Shown here: positions 36,806-45,483 of the stretch, in pieces | Layout of the letters: each line of letters starts with the position of its first letter | How positions within the stretch are numbered: the stretch's first letter is position 1 | Assembly: GCA_015689745.1 (NCBI GenBank) | Contig: WVSO01000017.1 | Coordinates: 1 to 50,460, forward strand | Origin: Rhodobacterales bacterium HKCCSP123 | GTDB taxonomy: Bacteria > Pseudomonadota > Alphaproteobacteria > Rhodobacterales > Rhodobacteraceae | Direction: 5' to 3' | DNA: 50,460 nucleotides | Translations under genes and position numbers: made by a program | The notes under the pieces: generated by a model | What the model was told of the DNA's origin: nothing | Database searches by the model: none | Seen by the model: the letters and a program-made list of their open reading frames with translations, nothing else

Positions 36806-37762
36806 ATGACCGCCACCATCGCCCAACCGCACGCCGACCGCCCGCTTCTCGGCATCCTGCTGATGCTGGGCTTCTGCGTGCTCATCCCCTTCTCGGACGC
36901 GCTGGCCAAGCTTCTGGGCGAAGATTTCCCGCTTCTGCAGCTGATCCTCGTGCGGTTCATCGCGCAGGCCGGGTTGCTTCTGCCTTTCGCACTGGCGCGG
37001 GGGGCGGCGATCTTTCCCTCTTCACGCGTGGTGCGCCTGGCCACGCTCCGGACGTTGCTGCAGATCGCCGGCATCGGGATGATGTTCACCGCGCTGCGAT
37101 ACCTGCCGCTGGCCGACGCCGTCGCCATCGCCTTCGTGATGCCCTTCATCATGCTGCTGCTGGGCAAGTTCGTGCTGGACGAGGAAGTCGGGCCACGGCG
37201 CCTTGGCGCCTGTGTGGTGGGGTTCATCGGCACGCTGATGGTGATGCAGCCGAGCTTCGTCGCCGTGGGCTGGCCCGCGCTCCTGCCACTTGGGGTGGCA
37301 TTGATCTTCGCCTTCTTCATGCTGGTCACGCGTCAGGTCGCGAAGGAGATCGACCCGATCGCCCTTCAGGGTCTGACGGGCCTGATCGGATTGCCCATCC
37401 TGCTGCCGCTGCTCCTCATGCCCGCGATCGGGGGCGAACCGCCGCTGACCGGGTGGACCGCGCCGGGAGAGGCCACCGCCCTCTGGCTGCTGGTGGCCCT
37501 CGGGATCACCGGGTCGCTCGGCCATCTGCTGATGACATGGTCGCTGCGCTTCGCGCCCTCGGCGACGCTGGCGCCCATGCAGTACCTCGAGATCCCGGTG
37601 GCGACGCTGGTGGGCTTCCTGATCTTCTCGGAATTCCCCAACGGCCTTGCGCTCATGGGCATCGCCGTGACCATCGCCGCCGGGCTCTACATCGTCTTCC
37701 GCGAAAGCGCGGTCAGCCGGGCGGCGTCCCGGGTGGGAACGCCCGCCCCTCCCGCGGGCTGA
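36806..37762 (+). CDS. DMT superfamily transporter (EamA)
   Basis: A 318-aa inner-membrane protein with ten predicted helices in two EamA repeats of about 140 residues; FSDALAKLLGEDFPLLQLILVRFIAQ is typical of helices 1-2. These carriers export amino acids or metabolites; the substrate is not predictable. ATG at 36806 (MTATIAQPH) is chosen by helix position. It lies 31 nt after the ChaC-like gene, so it may share its transcript. Its last 50 nt overlap the convergent FAD monooxygenase gene. Confidence 0.87.
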   Translation: MTATIAQPHADRPLLGILLMLGFCVLIPFSDALAKLLGEDFPLLQLILVRFIAQAGLLLPFALARGAAIFPSSRVVRLATLRTLLQIAGIGMMFTALRYLPLADAVAIAFVMPFIMLLLGKFVLDEEVGPRRLGACVVGFIGTLMVMQPSFVAVGWPALLPLGVALIFAFFMLVTRQVAKEIDPIALQGLTGLIGLPILLPLLLMPAIGGEPPLTGWTAPGEATALWLLVALGITGSLGHLLMTWSLRFAPSATLAPMQYLEIPVATLVGFLIFSEFPNGLALMGIAVTIAAGLYIVFRESAVSRAASRVGTPAPPAG

Positions 37763-38918
37763 GCGCGGGCATCGGCGGGACAAGGTCGCCGCAGACGAGC
37801 CGGGTGAGGATGCCCTGCACCGGCCAGGCACGGCTGACGGGCGCAAGGACATGGTCGCGCAACACCGGAAGCGCCGTGCTGTCGGACTGGTACTGCGGGG
37901 TGAAGGCCGCACTCATGGCCTGGTAGGCCGCGACATGCCAGCGCCGCGCACCGGCATAGAGGCGCAGTGCCTCCTCGCCACGGGCCTGCCGCAGCGCGCG
38001 GGCCAGCGCCAGCGCATCCAGAAGCGCCATGTTCGCCCCCTGCCCCAGCTGCGGGCTGGCGCGGTGGGCGGCATCGCCGATATGCGCGATCCCCTCGGAC
38101 CAGGGGCGCTTGAGCGACCCGTGGGTGTAGCTGGCGAAGGTGAAATCCGACTTGCCCAGCCGGTCGTGCAGGAACGGCGCGATCTCGGGCCAGAGCGCGA
38201 TGGCCCCGGCCCGCCAGGCGGCGAAGGACTCCGCGCGCCAGGCGGCGATCCCGTCGGCCTTCAGCGAGTAGAAGACGGCGGCCATGGGCCGGTCCGGCCG
38301 CGCGGGCAGCGCGCCGACCGGAAGGACGCCGAGCATCCGGTCGGCCCGGCGATAGCGCTGGCTCAAGTGCCGGCGTGGCAGTGCGGTCTTCTCGGGCCAG
38401 GGCACGGTTGCCCAGACCGCGCCGTAGATCAGCGGGCGTGCCGTGAGCGGCGACAGGACGGAGCCGGCGCCGGCCGCATCGACGATCAGGTCGAAGGGGC
38501 CCGCACGGCCGCCGTCCTCGAAGCGGAGATGCTGGCCGTCACGTTCGGCAACGGGATGCGCGGGCAGGAGCTGCGCCCCCGCGCCAAGAGCGGCGGCATG
38601 GATGACGTGGAACAGCGCCGCCCGGTGGATGCCAAGGCCCTTGCGGTCATCCTCTTGACCGTAGGCGACGGACAGCACGACCCGGCCCGATGCGGTGTCG
38701 CCGAACATCGCGTCGAGCGGCTGGCCCAGGGCGCGCGCCGCCGACCCCGCCTCGATCTCGTCCAGCACGGCAAGGCCCACGGGCTGCACCACCAGGCCCG
38801 ATCCGACGGGCCTGGGGGCCGTGAAGCGATCGAACACGGTCACCTCGTGCCCGTCCCGCGCCAAAAGCGCCGCGGCGGCCAGCCCGCCGATCCCTGCTCC
38901 TGCGATCCCGATCTTCAT
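37713..38918 (-). CDS. FAD-dependent monooxygenase (PHBH/UbiH fold)
   Basis: A 401-aa flavoprotein. The dinucleotide motif GAGIGGLAAAALLARDGHEVTVFD is at the N-terminus, and GDAAHRASPQLGQGANMALLDALALARAL is the FAD-ribityl motif of class A monooxygenases. It probably hydroxylates an aromatic or similar ring using NAD(P)H and O2; the substrate is unknown. ATG at 38918 is chosen by the motif spacing (Met-Lys-Ile-Gly-Ile-Ala). The 3' end overlaps the DMT transporter gene by 50 nt, tail to tail. It is divergent from the VIT1-like gene. Confidence 0.87.
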   Translation of the reverse strand: MKIGIAGAGIGGLAAAALLARDGHEVTVFDRFTAPRPVGSGLVVQPVGLAVLDEIEAGSAARALGQPLDAMFGDTASGRVVLSVAYGQEDDRKGLGIHRAALFHVIHAAALGAGAQLLPAHPVAERDGQHLRFEDGGRAGPFDLIVDAAGAGSVLSPLTARPLIYGAVWATVPWPEKTALPRRHLSQRYRRADRMLGVLPVGALPARPDRPMAAVFYSLKADGIAAWRAESFAAWRAGAIALWPEIAPFLHDRLGKSDFTFASYTHGSLKRPWSEGIAHIGDAAHRASPQLGQGANMALLDALALARALRQARGEEALRLYAGARRWHVAAYQAMSAAFTPQYQSDSTALPVLRDHVLAPVSRAWPVQGILTRLVCGDLVPPMPALSPREGRAFPPGTPPG

Positions 38919-39016
38919 GGGCGGCAAGGTAGCGGGCGGGTCCCGGGGGGCCATGCGGCAAGGCGGCGCTTGATCCATCGCAAGGCAGGGGGCGGCAGCT
39001 TCGCTACCGTCGGGCC

Positions 39017-39745
39017 ATGACCAACTCACCCGCCAAACCCGAACACGGGCACAGCCAGGCCGAGGTCGAGGCGCGGATCAGCGCGCCCTCGGGCCGCGGC
39101 TACCTGCGCGACATGATCTACGGCGGCATCGACGGCGCGGTGACGACCTTCGCCATCGTCGCGGGTGTGGCCGGTGCAGGCCTTTCGACGGGCGTGATCC
39201 TGGCCCTTGGCATCGCGAACCTTCTCGCGGACGGGTTTTCCATGGCGGCGGGAAACTACTCCGGCACCAAGGCGGAACGGGACGACACGCGGCGGCTGGC
39301 GCGGGTCGAGCGGCGGCACCTCAGGGACGACCCCGACGGCGAACGCCGCGAGATCCGCGAGATCCTGCGCCTGAAGGGCCTGAAGGGCGAGGTGCTCGAG
39401 GCCGCGACCGACCAGATCGCCGCCGATCGCGAGGCCGCGGTGACCCTGATGCTGACGGACGAATACGGCCTCGCCCCGGTCGAGCCGCACCCGATGCGCG
39501 CGGCGCTGGCCACCTTCGGGGCCTTCCAGGTGGCGGGCGCGGTGCCGCTCATCCCCTTCCTGCTCGGCCTGCCCGAAGCTTTCCGGCTGGCCGCAGGGAT
39601 GACCTTTGCCGTGTTCTTCGCCATCGGGGCGGCGAAAAGCCTCTGGTCCGAGGCGCCCTGGTGGCGCTCGGGGCTCGAGACGCTGCTGATCGGCGGGCTG
39701 GCGGCGGCGGTCGCCTACGGCGTCGGATCGCTCTTCGCGCATTGA
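39017..39745 (+). CDS. VIT1/CCC1 family transporter
   Basis: A 242-aa inner-membrane protein of the VIT1/CCC1 (DUF125) family, which moves Fe2+ or Mn2+. DMIYGGIDGAVTTFAIVAGVAGAGLS (about 31-56) is the first helix region with its conserved Asp/Gly, and NLLADGFSMAAGNYSGTKAE follows. A charged cytosolic loop (about 90-150) precedes three more helices near the C-terminus. Metal specificity is not certain. Its stop region overlaps the -35 area proposed for the ileS leader transcript. Confidence 0.87.
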   Translation: MTNSPAKPEHGHSQAEVEARISAPSGRGYLRDMIYGGIDGAVTTFAIVAGVAGAGLSTGVILALGIANLLADGFSMAAGNYSGTKAERDDTRRLARVERRHLRDDPDGERREIREILRLKGLKGEVLEAATDQIAADREAAVTLMLTDEYGLAPVEPHPMRAALATFGAFQVAGAVPLIPFLLGLPEAFRLAAGMTFAVFFAIGAAKSLWSEAPWWRSGLETLLIGGLAAAVAYGVGSLFAH

Positions 39746-39747
39746 CC

Positions 39748-39776
39748 TTTACGGGCCTGCGCGCGCGTCCTATACC
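39748..39776 (+). promoter_or_regulatory. Putative sigma-70 promoter for the ileS leader
   Basis: TTTACG (39748-39753) and TATACC (39771-39776) are separated by exactly 17 bp. The expected start point, about 7 nt after the -10, is 39783-39784, so the transcript would begin at or next to the ATG of the small leader ORF. Confidence 0.45.
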
Positions 39777-39783
39777 GCCGGTC

Positions 39784-39834
39784 ATGACGCATCCTTTCAC
39801 CATCGTCATTCGAATTACCGGCCCGGCGCTCTGA
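39784..39834 (+). CDS. Candidate leader peptide upstream of ileS
   Basis: A 16-codon ORF encodes MTHPFTIVIRITGPAL, with three Ile codons (residues 7, 9 and 11) and one Val in five codons. It uses ATT, uncommon in this GC-rich window. It ends 88 nt before ileS. Immediately over its stop codon a hairpin forms: CCCGGCGCTC (39822-39831) with GAGCCGCCGGG (39841-39851), one bulged base, and a second stem GGTGC/GCACC at 39856-39875 follows. An Ile-rich leader before ileS is the arrangement expected of translation-coupled attenuation. No U-tract terminator is seen, so the mechanism is inferred. Confidence 0.45.
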   Translation: MTHPFTIVIRITGPAL

Positions 39835-39922
39835 GACATTGAGCCGCCGGGACAAGGTGCTTGAGCTATCGCACCGCCCCTCGTATTCCCCGACACGACC
39901 CGACAGATGAGGAGCGCCCGAG

Positions 39923-42889
39923 ATGTGCGCTGATACCCCCGACGTGGACTACAAAGACACGCTGAACCTTCCCAGGACCGAGTTCCCGATGCGCGCGGGC
40001 CTGCCCAAGCGCGAGCCTGACTGGCTGGCCCGCTGGGAGAAGATCGGCGTCTACGACCGCTTGCGCGAGAAGGCGGCGGGCCGCCCCCCCTTCACGCTGC
40101 ATGACGGCCCCCCCTACGCGAACGGCAATCTCCACATCGGCCACGCGCTGAACAAGATCCTCAAGGACATGGTGGTGCGCTCCCAGCAGATGTCGGGCAA
40201 AGATGCCCGCTACATCCCCGGCTGGGACTGTCACGGCCTGCCGATCGAGTGGAAGATCGAGGAAGCCTACCGCGCCAAGGGGCAGGACAAGGACAAGGTC
40301 GACGTGGTCGACTTCCGCCAGGAGTGCCGCCGCTTCGCCGAAGGCTGGATCGACGTCCAGCGCGAGGAGTTCAAGCGGCTGGGCGTCACCGGGACATGGG
40401 ACAAGCCCTACCTGACGATGGATTTCCACGCCGAGCGCGTGATCGCCGAGGAATTCCAGAAATTCCTGATGAACGGCTCGCTCTATCAAGGCTCCAAGCC
40501 CGTGATGTGGTCGCCCGTCGAAAAGACGGCGCTGGCCGAGGCCGAGGTGGAGTACCACGACCGCCAGACGGATGCGGTCTGGGTGCCGTTCGAGGTGGTG
40601 GATGTCGCCCATCCCGAGGCGGACGGCGGCGGCAAGCTGTCGGACCTCGACGCCGACACGGTCGAGCGTATCGCCTCGCTCTCGACAGCCAAGGTGGTGA
40701 TCTGGACCACGACGCCCTGGACCCTCCCGCAGAACCGCGCGATCTGCTTTGGCCCCGACATCTCCTACGGCCTTTACGAGATCACCGGCCGCCCCGAGGA
40801 ATGCTGGGCGCGGATCGGCGACCGCTACCTCCTGGCCGACAATCTGGCCGAAGAGGCGCTTGGCGCGATGCGGCTCGAGCCATCGATGTATCGCCGCCTG
40901 CGCGATCTGGGTGCGGAAGAACTGGCGACGCTCACCTGCGCCCACCCGCTGCGAGGCGCGACGGGTGCGGAGGGAGAATGGGACTATGACGTCCCTCTCT
41001 TCCCCGGCGATCACGTCACCGACGATGCGGGCACGGGCTTTGTTCACACCGCCCCCAGCCACGGCGACGACGACTTCGAGATCGGGCGCAAGCACGGGCT
41101 CGAGATGACCTGGAACATCCTCGACGACTCGAGCTTCCGGGCCGACCTGCCCTTCTTCGCGGGCGAGCAGATCATCAAGCCCAACGGCAAGCCCGGCAAC
41201 GCCAACAAGGTCGTCATCGACAAGCTGATCGAGACCGGCAAGCTCCTGGCGCGCCGCCGCATCACCATCTCGGATGCGCATTCCTGGCGCTCCAAGGCCC
41301 CCGTCATCCGCCTCAACCGTCCGCAATGGTTCGCGGCCATCGACAAGCCGCTCGGCGACGGGATGGACGAATACGGCGAGACGATCCGCACCCGCGCCCT
41401 GACCTCCATCGACCAACTGGTCGAGTGGACCCCCAGGACCGGGCGCAACCGCCTCTATTCGATGATCGAGGCACGGCCGGACTGGGTGCTGTCGCGCCAG
41501 CGTGCCTGGGGCGTGCCGCTGACCTGTTTCGTGAAGAAGGGCGCAGCGCCCACCGATCCCGATTTCCTGCTGCGCGATCCGGCCGTCAACGCCCGCATCC
41601 TCGACGCCTTCGAGGCCGAGGGGGCGGATGCCTGGTACAAGCCCGGCGCGAAGGCGCGCTTCCTGGGAAATGAATACGATCCGGAAGAGTGGGAGCAGGT
41701 CTTCGACATCCTCGACGTGTGGTTCGACAGCGGCTCGACCCACGCCTTCGTCCTGCGCGACCGCGAGGACGGGTCCGAGGACGGCATCGCCGACCTCTAT
41801 CTCGAAGGAACCGACCAGCACCGCGGGTGGTTCCACTCCTCGATGCTGCAGGCCTGCGGCACCATCGGGCGCGCGCCCTATCGCGGGGTTCTGACCCACG
41901 GGTTCACGCTGGACGAGAAGGGCATGAAGATGTCGAAGTCCATCGGCAACACCGTCGCCCCGCAAGAGGTCATCGACCAGTACGGCGCCGATATCCTGCG
42001 GCTCTGGGTGGCGCAGGCGGATTACACCGTCGATCTTCGCATCGGCCCCGAGATCCTGAAGGGCGTGGCCGACAGTTACCGGCGTTTGCGCAACACGATG
42101 CGCTTCATGCTGGGCTCGCTGGCGGATGTGACCTCGGCCGACCGGGTGGAGCCCTCGGAGATGCCCGAGCTGGAACGCTGGGTGCTGCACCGGTTGTCGG
42201 AACTCGACGAGGTGGTGCGAAAGGGCTACGCCGCCTACGACTTCCAGGGGGTGTTCCAGGCGCTGTTCAACTTCGCGACCACGGACCTGTCGGCCTTCTA
42301 CTTCGACATCCGCAAGGATGCGCTCTACTGCGACGGCGACACGCCCCGGCGGCGGGCCGCGCGGACCGTGCTCGAGATGCTCTTCGAGCGGCTGACCACA
42401 TGGCTCTCGCCGGTCCTGGTCTTCACGATGGAAGAGGTCTGGCTGGAGCGGCATCCGGGCGACGCGTCGAGCGTGCATCTGCAGGACTTCCCGGAAACGC
42501 CGGCCGCATGGCGCGACGAGGCGCTGGCGGCGAAATGGGCCGGCATCCGCCGCGTCCGCCGCGTGGTGACCGCAGCCCTCGAGGTGCAGCGCCGCGACAA
42601 GGTGATCGGCGCATCGCTGGAGGCGGCTCCGCTGGTACAACTCGCCGACCCGGAACTGGCGGCGACGCTGAGGGGCGTCGACATGGACGACCTTTGCATC
42701 ACCTCGGCGCTCACGGTGATGGAGGGCGAGCCGCAGGATGACGCATTCCGCCTCGACGATCCAGGAATCGGCGTCGTCTTCCACCGCGCGGATGGCGAGA
42801 AATGCCAACGCTGCTGGAAGATCCTGCCCGATGTGGGCAGCCACGCCCACCCGGGCGTCTGCGGGCGCTGCGACAGCGCGCTCGGCTGA
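39923..42889 (+). CDS. ileS: Isoleucine-tRNA ligase
   Basis: A 988-aa class I aminoacyl-tRNA synthetase that charges tRNA-Ile. The HIGH motif is at 71-74 (HIGH within [11 protein letters not shown]) and KMSKS at 669-673. The C-terminal zinc site is CQRCW and CGRC. The editing domain that removes valine is in the middle. The start has GAGGAGCG upstream. The stop is followed 7 nt later by a strong terminator hairpin. Upstream lies a candidate Ile-rich leader ORF, which would give feedback on charged tRNA-Ile. Confidence 0.96.
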   Translation: MCADTPDVDYKDTLNLPRTEFPMRAGLPKREPDWLARWEKIGVYDRLREKAAGRPPFTLHDGPPYANGNLHIGHALNKILKDMVVRSQQMSGKDARYIPGWDCHGLPIEWKIEEAYRAKGQDKDKVDVVDFRQECRRFAEGWIDVQREEFKRLGVTGTWDKPYLTMDFHAERVIAEEFQKFLMNGSLYQGSKPVMWSPVEKTALAEAEVEYHDRQTDAVWVPFEVVDVAHPEADGGGKLSDLDADTVERIASLSTAKVVIWTTTPWTLPQNRAICFGPDISYGLYEITGRPEECWARIGDRYLLADNLAEEALGAMRLEPSMYRRLRDLGAEELATLTCAHPLRGATGAEGEWDYDVPLFPGDHVTDDAGTGFVHTAPSHGDDDFEIGRKHGLEMTWNILDDSSFRADLPFFAGEQIIKPNGKPGNANKVVIDKLIETGKLLARRRITISDAHSWRSKAPVIRLNRPQWFAAIDKPLGDGMDEYGETIRTRALTSIDQLVEWTPRTGRNRLYSMIEARPDWVLSRQRAWGVPLTCFVKKGAAPTDPDFLLRDPAVNARILDAFEAEGADAWYKPGAKARFLGNEYDPEEWEQVFDILDVWFDSGSTHAFVLRDREDGSEDGIADLYLEGTDQHRGWFHSSMLQACGTIGRAPYRGVLTHGFTLDEKGMKMSKSIGNTVAPQEVIDQYGADILRLWVAQADYTVDLRIGPEILKGVADSYRRLRNTMRFMLGSLADVTSADRVEPSEMPELERWVLHRLSELDEVVRKGYAAYDFQGVFQALFNFATTDLSAFYFDIRKDALYCDGDTPRRRAARTVLEMLFERLTTWLSPVLVFTMEEVWLERHPGDASSVHLQDFPETPAAWRDEALAAKWAGIRRVRRVVTAALEVQRRDKVIGASLEAAPLVQLADPELAATLRGVDMDDLCITSALTVMEGEPQDDAFRLDDPGIGVVFHRADGEKCQRCWKILPDVGSHAHPGVCGRCDSALG

Positions 42890-42896
42890 GACGGGA

Positions 42897-42920
42897 AAGG
42901 GCGGCCCCGCGGCCGCCCTT
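42897..42920 (+). terminator. Hairpin terminator after ileS
   Basis: AAGGGCGGCC (42897-42906) pairs perfectly with GGCCGCCCTT (42911-42920) around a CCGC loop, 10 bp, then CGCATTTG. The stem is strong, the U-tract weak. Confidence 0.7.
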
Positions 42921-43002
42921 CGCATTTGCGCACAATGCTTCGCGCCTTGGGTTCTGCGCCGTCACGCCCTACCTAAGCCTTGGAACGCAACAGGAGGTCC
43001 CG

Positions 43003-43872
43003 ATGTCGGAACAGGAACGCTACGAGCCGCCAAGGGTCTGGACCTGGGACAAGGAGAACGGCGGCAAGTGGGCCAGCCTGAACCGCCCCATCGCAGGTCC
43101 GACCCACGAGAAGGAACTGCCGGTCGGACAGCATCCCTTCCAGCTCTACAGCCTTGCCACGCCCAACGGCGTAAAGGTCACGGTGATGTTCGAGGAATTG
43201 CTGGCCGCAGGCCATGCCGCCGAATACGACGCCTGGTTGATCAGGATCAGCGATGGCGATCAGTTCGGTTCGGGCTTCGTCGAGGTAAACCCGAACTCGA
43301 AGATCCCCGCATTGGTGGACCGCTCCGGCCCCCAGCCCGTCCGTGTCTTCGAATCCGGTGCGATCCTGCTGCACCTGGCCGAGAAGTTCGGCGCCTTCCT
43401 CGGCCAGCCCTCGGACCGGCCCGAGCTTCTCTCGTGGCTGATGTGGCAAATGGGCAGCGCGCCCTACCTGGGCGGCGGCTTCGGGCATTTCTACGCCTAC
43501 GCGCCCTACCCGATGGAATACCCGATCAACCGCTTCGCGATGGAGACGAAGCGCCAGCTCGACGTTCTCAACCGGCATCTCGAGGGGCGGGAGTGGATGG
43601 TGGGCGACGCGCTGACCATCGCCGATATCGCGATCTGCCCCTGGTACGGCCGCCTTGTGAAGGGCGAGGCCTACGAGGCGGGCGAATTCCTGTCCGTTCA
43701 CGAATACGAGAATGTCGTGGCCTGGGCCGACCGGTTCTATGCGCGGCCCGCCGTGAAACGCGGGATCATGGTGAACCGCACCCACGGTGCACCCGAGATG
43801 CAGCTCAGGGAACGGCACGACGCCTCGGATTTCGAGACGAAGACGCAGGACAAGGTGCAGGCCGCCGAGTGA
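43003..43872 (+). CDS. yghU: Glutathione transferase-like disulfide-bond oxidoreductase (YghU type)
   Basis: A 289-aa cytosolic GST-fold protein. The thioredoxin-like domain begins HPFQLYSLATPNGVKVTVMFEELLAAG, and residues about 75-120 include the glutathione-binding NPNSKIPALVDRSGP and FESGAILLHLAEKFG. The C-terminal helical domain has the YghU/Nu-class extension ending in QLRERHDASDF. ATG at 43003 follows AGGAGG. Its stop overlaps the next gene (GTGA). In E. coli YghU reduces disulfides and organic hydroperoxides. Confidence 0.87.
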   Translation: MSEQERYEPPRVWTWDKENGGKWASLNRPIAGPTHEKELPVGQHPFQLYSLATPNGVKVTVMFEELLAAGHAAEYDAWLIRISDGDQFGSGFVEVNPNSKIPALVDRSGPQPVRVFESGAILLHLAEKFGAFLGQPSDRPELLSWLMWQMGSAPYLGGGFGHFYAYAPYPMEYPINRFAMETKRQLDVLNRHLEGREWMVGDALTIADIAICPWYGRLVKGEAYEAGEFLSVHEYENVVAWADRFYARPAVKRGIMVNRTHGAPEMQLRERHDASDFETKTQDKVQAAE

Positions 43873-44105
43873 CCCCGGACGATACCCGCATCGCCGAGGT
43901 GCTGATGGACCTCGCGCATCAGCGCGGGACGGGGCGGAGCTTCTGTCCGTCCGAGGCCGCCCGAGCCCTGTCCGATGACTGGCGTCCCCTGGTGGCGGAG
44001 GTGCGCCGCGTCGCGGCGGGGCTTCCGCTTCGTGCCACGCAAGGGGGCGTCACGGTCGACCGGGTGACGGCGCGGGGACCGATCCGCCTGGGCCTTCCGA
44101 CATGA
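43869..44105 (+). CDS. DUF3253 domain protein
   Basis: A 78-aa small protein with GKT-less DUF3253 layout: RIAEVLMDLAHQRGTGRSFCPSEAARALSDDWRPLVAEVRRVAAGLPLRATQGGVTVDRVTARGPIRLGLP. The family looks like a winged-helix fold, possibly nucleic-acid binding, function unknown. The GTG start at 43869 overlaps the previous stop by 4 nt, and its own stop overlaps the next ATG. This chain yghU-DUF3253-ogt suggests shared control of electrophile or alkylation defence. Confidence 0.8.
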   Translation: MTPDDTRIAEVLMDLAHQRGTGRSFCPSEAARALSDDWRPLVAEVRRVAAGLPLRATQGGVTVDRVTARGPIRLGLPT

Positions 44106-44557
44106 GCCGGGCGGCCCTCGACACGCCGCTCGGCCCGGTCTGGGTCGAAGCGCGGGACGGGGTCATCACGGCAAGCGGCTGGGGAGAGGCCGCGCGCCGG
44201 AGCGATGACCCACTGATTGCCGAGGCTCTGCTGCAACTGGCGGAGTATTTCCGGGGATCACGGCAGGTGTTCGACCTGCCGCTGGAGCATGGTCGGACTG
44301 GTTTTCGGGCCGCGGTCCTGGCCGCGCTCTCCGCAATCCCCTTCGGCGAGACAAGGACCTACGGCGAGGTGTCGAAGCAGATCGGCGCCCCGGCCCAGGC
44401 CATTGGCCAGGCCTGCGGCGCGAACCCGCTGCCGATCCTCATTCCATGTCACCGGGTGCTGGGGGCAAAGGGCCTCGGCGGGTTCAGCGCGCCGGGCGGG
44501 ATCGAAGCGAAGGTCTGGCTGCTGCGGCACGAGGGGGCCGGAGGACTGCTGATCTGA
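44102..44557 (+). CDS. ogt: Methylated-DNA--protein-cysteine methyltransferase (Ogt type)
   Basis: A 151-aa suicide enzyme that takes alkyl groups from O6-alkylguanine in DNA. The acceptor cysteine is Cys116 in IPCHRV, the DNA-binding helix-turn-helix is in the TYGEVSKQIGAPAQAIGQACGANP segment, and GFSAPGGIEAKVWLLRHEG is the end motif. There is no Ada regulatory domain. It overlaps DUF3253 by 4 nt (ATGA) and is convergent with ygfZ across 41 bp of AT-rich spacer. Confidence 0.92.
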   Translation: MSRAALDTPLGPVWVEARDGVITASGWGEAARRSDDPLIAEALLQLAEYFRGSRQVFDLPLEHGRTGFRAAVLAALSAIPFGETRTYGEVSKQIGAPAQAIGQACGANPLPILIPCHRVLGAKGLGGFSAPGGIEAKVWLLRHEGAGGLLI

Positions 44558-44598
44558 CCTCGTGAAAATCTGATGAACTCACAAGTTTATTCACAAGG

Positions 44599-45354
44599 TT
44601 AATTGCCCTTCCATGTCACTTTTGCATCTCCCGCGGTCAGCTCCCCCTTGGCCCGGTCGAAGCGCAGATAGGCGATCCCCTTCCCGCCTGCCTGCGTGTA
44701 GAGCGTGCCCGCGGGCCTTTCGCCGACCATGATCGGAGTGCCGACGGGCGCTTTGCCGGCGACCTCCACGGTGACCAGACCCTTGCGCAACTCGGTCTTG
44801 TGCTTCATCCGCGCGGTCACCTCCTGCCCCACGTAGCACCCCTTGCGGTGGTCCACGCCCGACAGGCGATCGAAGCCTGCTTCGAGGATGAAACTGTCCT
44901 CGGGGATCAGTTCCACCCCGGTTTCGGGCACGCAGGCCGCAACGCGGATCGCGTCCCAGTCGATCACGGGTGCGCTGCCCTCAATCCCGTAGCCGCGCCA
45001 GCCGAGCGACGGGTCGCGCGGATCGGCAAAGGCCCCGTCGGGCGCCGCGCCGAGACCGCGGACCACCGGCAGGCCGCTGTCCTCGATCGTCACGTCGGCG
45101 CGCAGCTTGTACATCATCAGGCGCTGCGCCAGCCGCGGCGCGGCGTCGGCCTTGACGTCGAGCAGGATGTCCTCGCCACGGTTCAGCAGGAAGAAGTCGA
45201 ACAGGTACTTCCCCTGCGGCGTCAGCAGCGCGGAATAGACCAGCCCCGCGCCCGGCGCGGCCAGATCGCGTGTCACGAGCCCATGCAGGAATCCCTCGCG
45301 GTCGGCCCCGCCGATCCGCAGCACCATCCTGTCATCCGCGCGTTCGCCCGGCAT
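44599..45354 (-). CDS. ygfZ: YgfZ folate-binding protein (iron-sulfur maintenance)
   Basis: A 251-aa protein of the GCV_T-like YgfZ/IBA57 family, which helps maintain [4Fe-4S] enzymes such as MiaB and binds tetrahydrofolate. The signature KGCYVGQE is at 171-178 with conserved Cys173. The reading frame opens GTG-ATG-ATG; the second ATG at 45354 is chosen because GGAGG ends 5 nt before it. The gene is divergent from the aminotransferase gene at 45484. Confidence 0.9.
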   Translation of the reverse strand: MPGERADDRMVLRIGGADREGFLHGLVTRDLAAPGAGLVYSALLTPQGKYLFDFFLLNRGEDILLDVKADAAPRLAQRLMMYKLRADVTIEDSGLPVVRGLGAAPDGAFADPRDPSLGWRGYGIEGSAPVIDWDAIRVAACVPETGVELIPEDSFILEAGFDRLSGVDHRKGCYVGQEVTARMKHKTELRKGLVTVEVAGKAPVGTPIMVGERPAGTLYTQAGGKGIAYLRFDRAKGELTAGDAKVTWKGN

Positions 45355-45483
45355 CATCACCTCCGTTGATCCGACACCCCACAGCTAATCAACAGCCGCG
45401 CCCGCGCCAAGGCATACCCGCCGATTGACCCTGCCGGGGGGGCGCTTTACCTCTCCAGCGTCCGCGACGGAGGAACCCCCGCC

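Noticed and set aside
45365-45393. GTTGAT-N17-ATCAAC inverted repeat between ygfZ and the aminotransferase gene
   Set aside because: The long spacer and short arms fit chance in a promoter region; it is not an FNR box.
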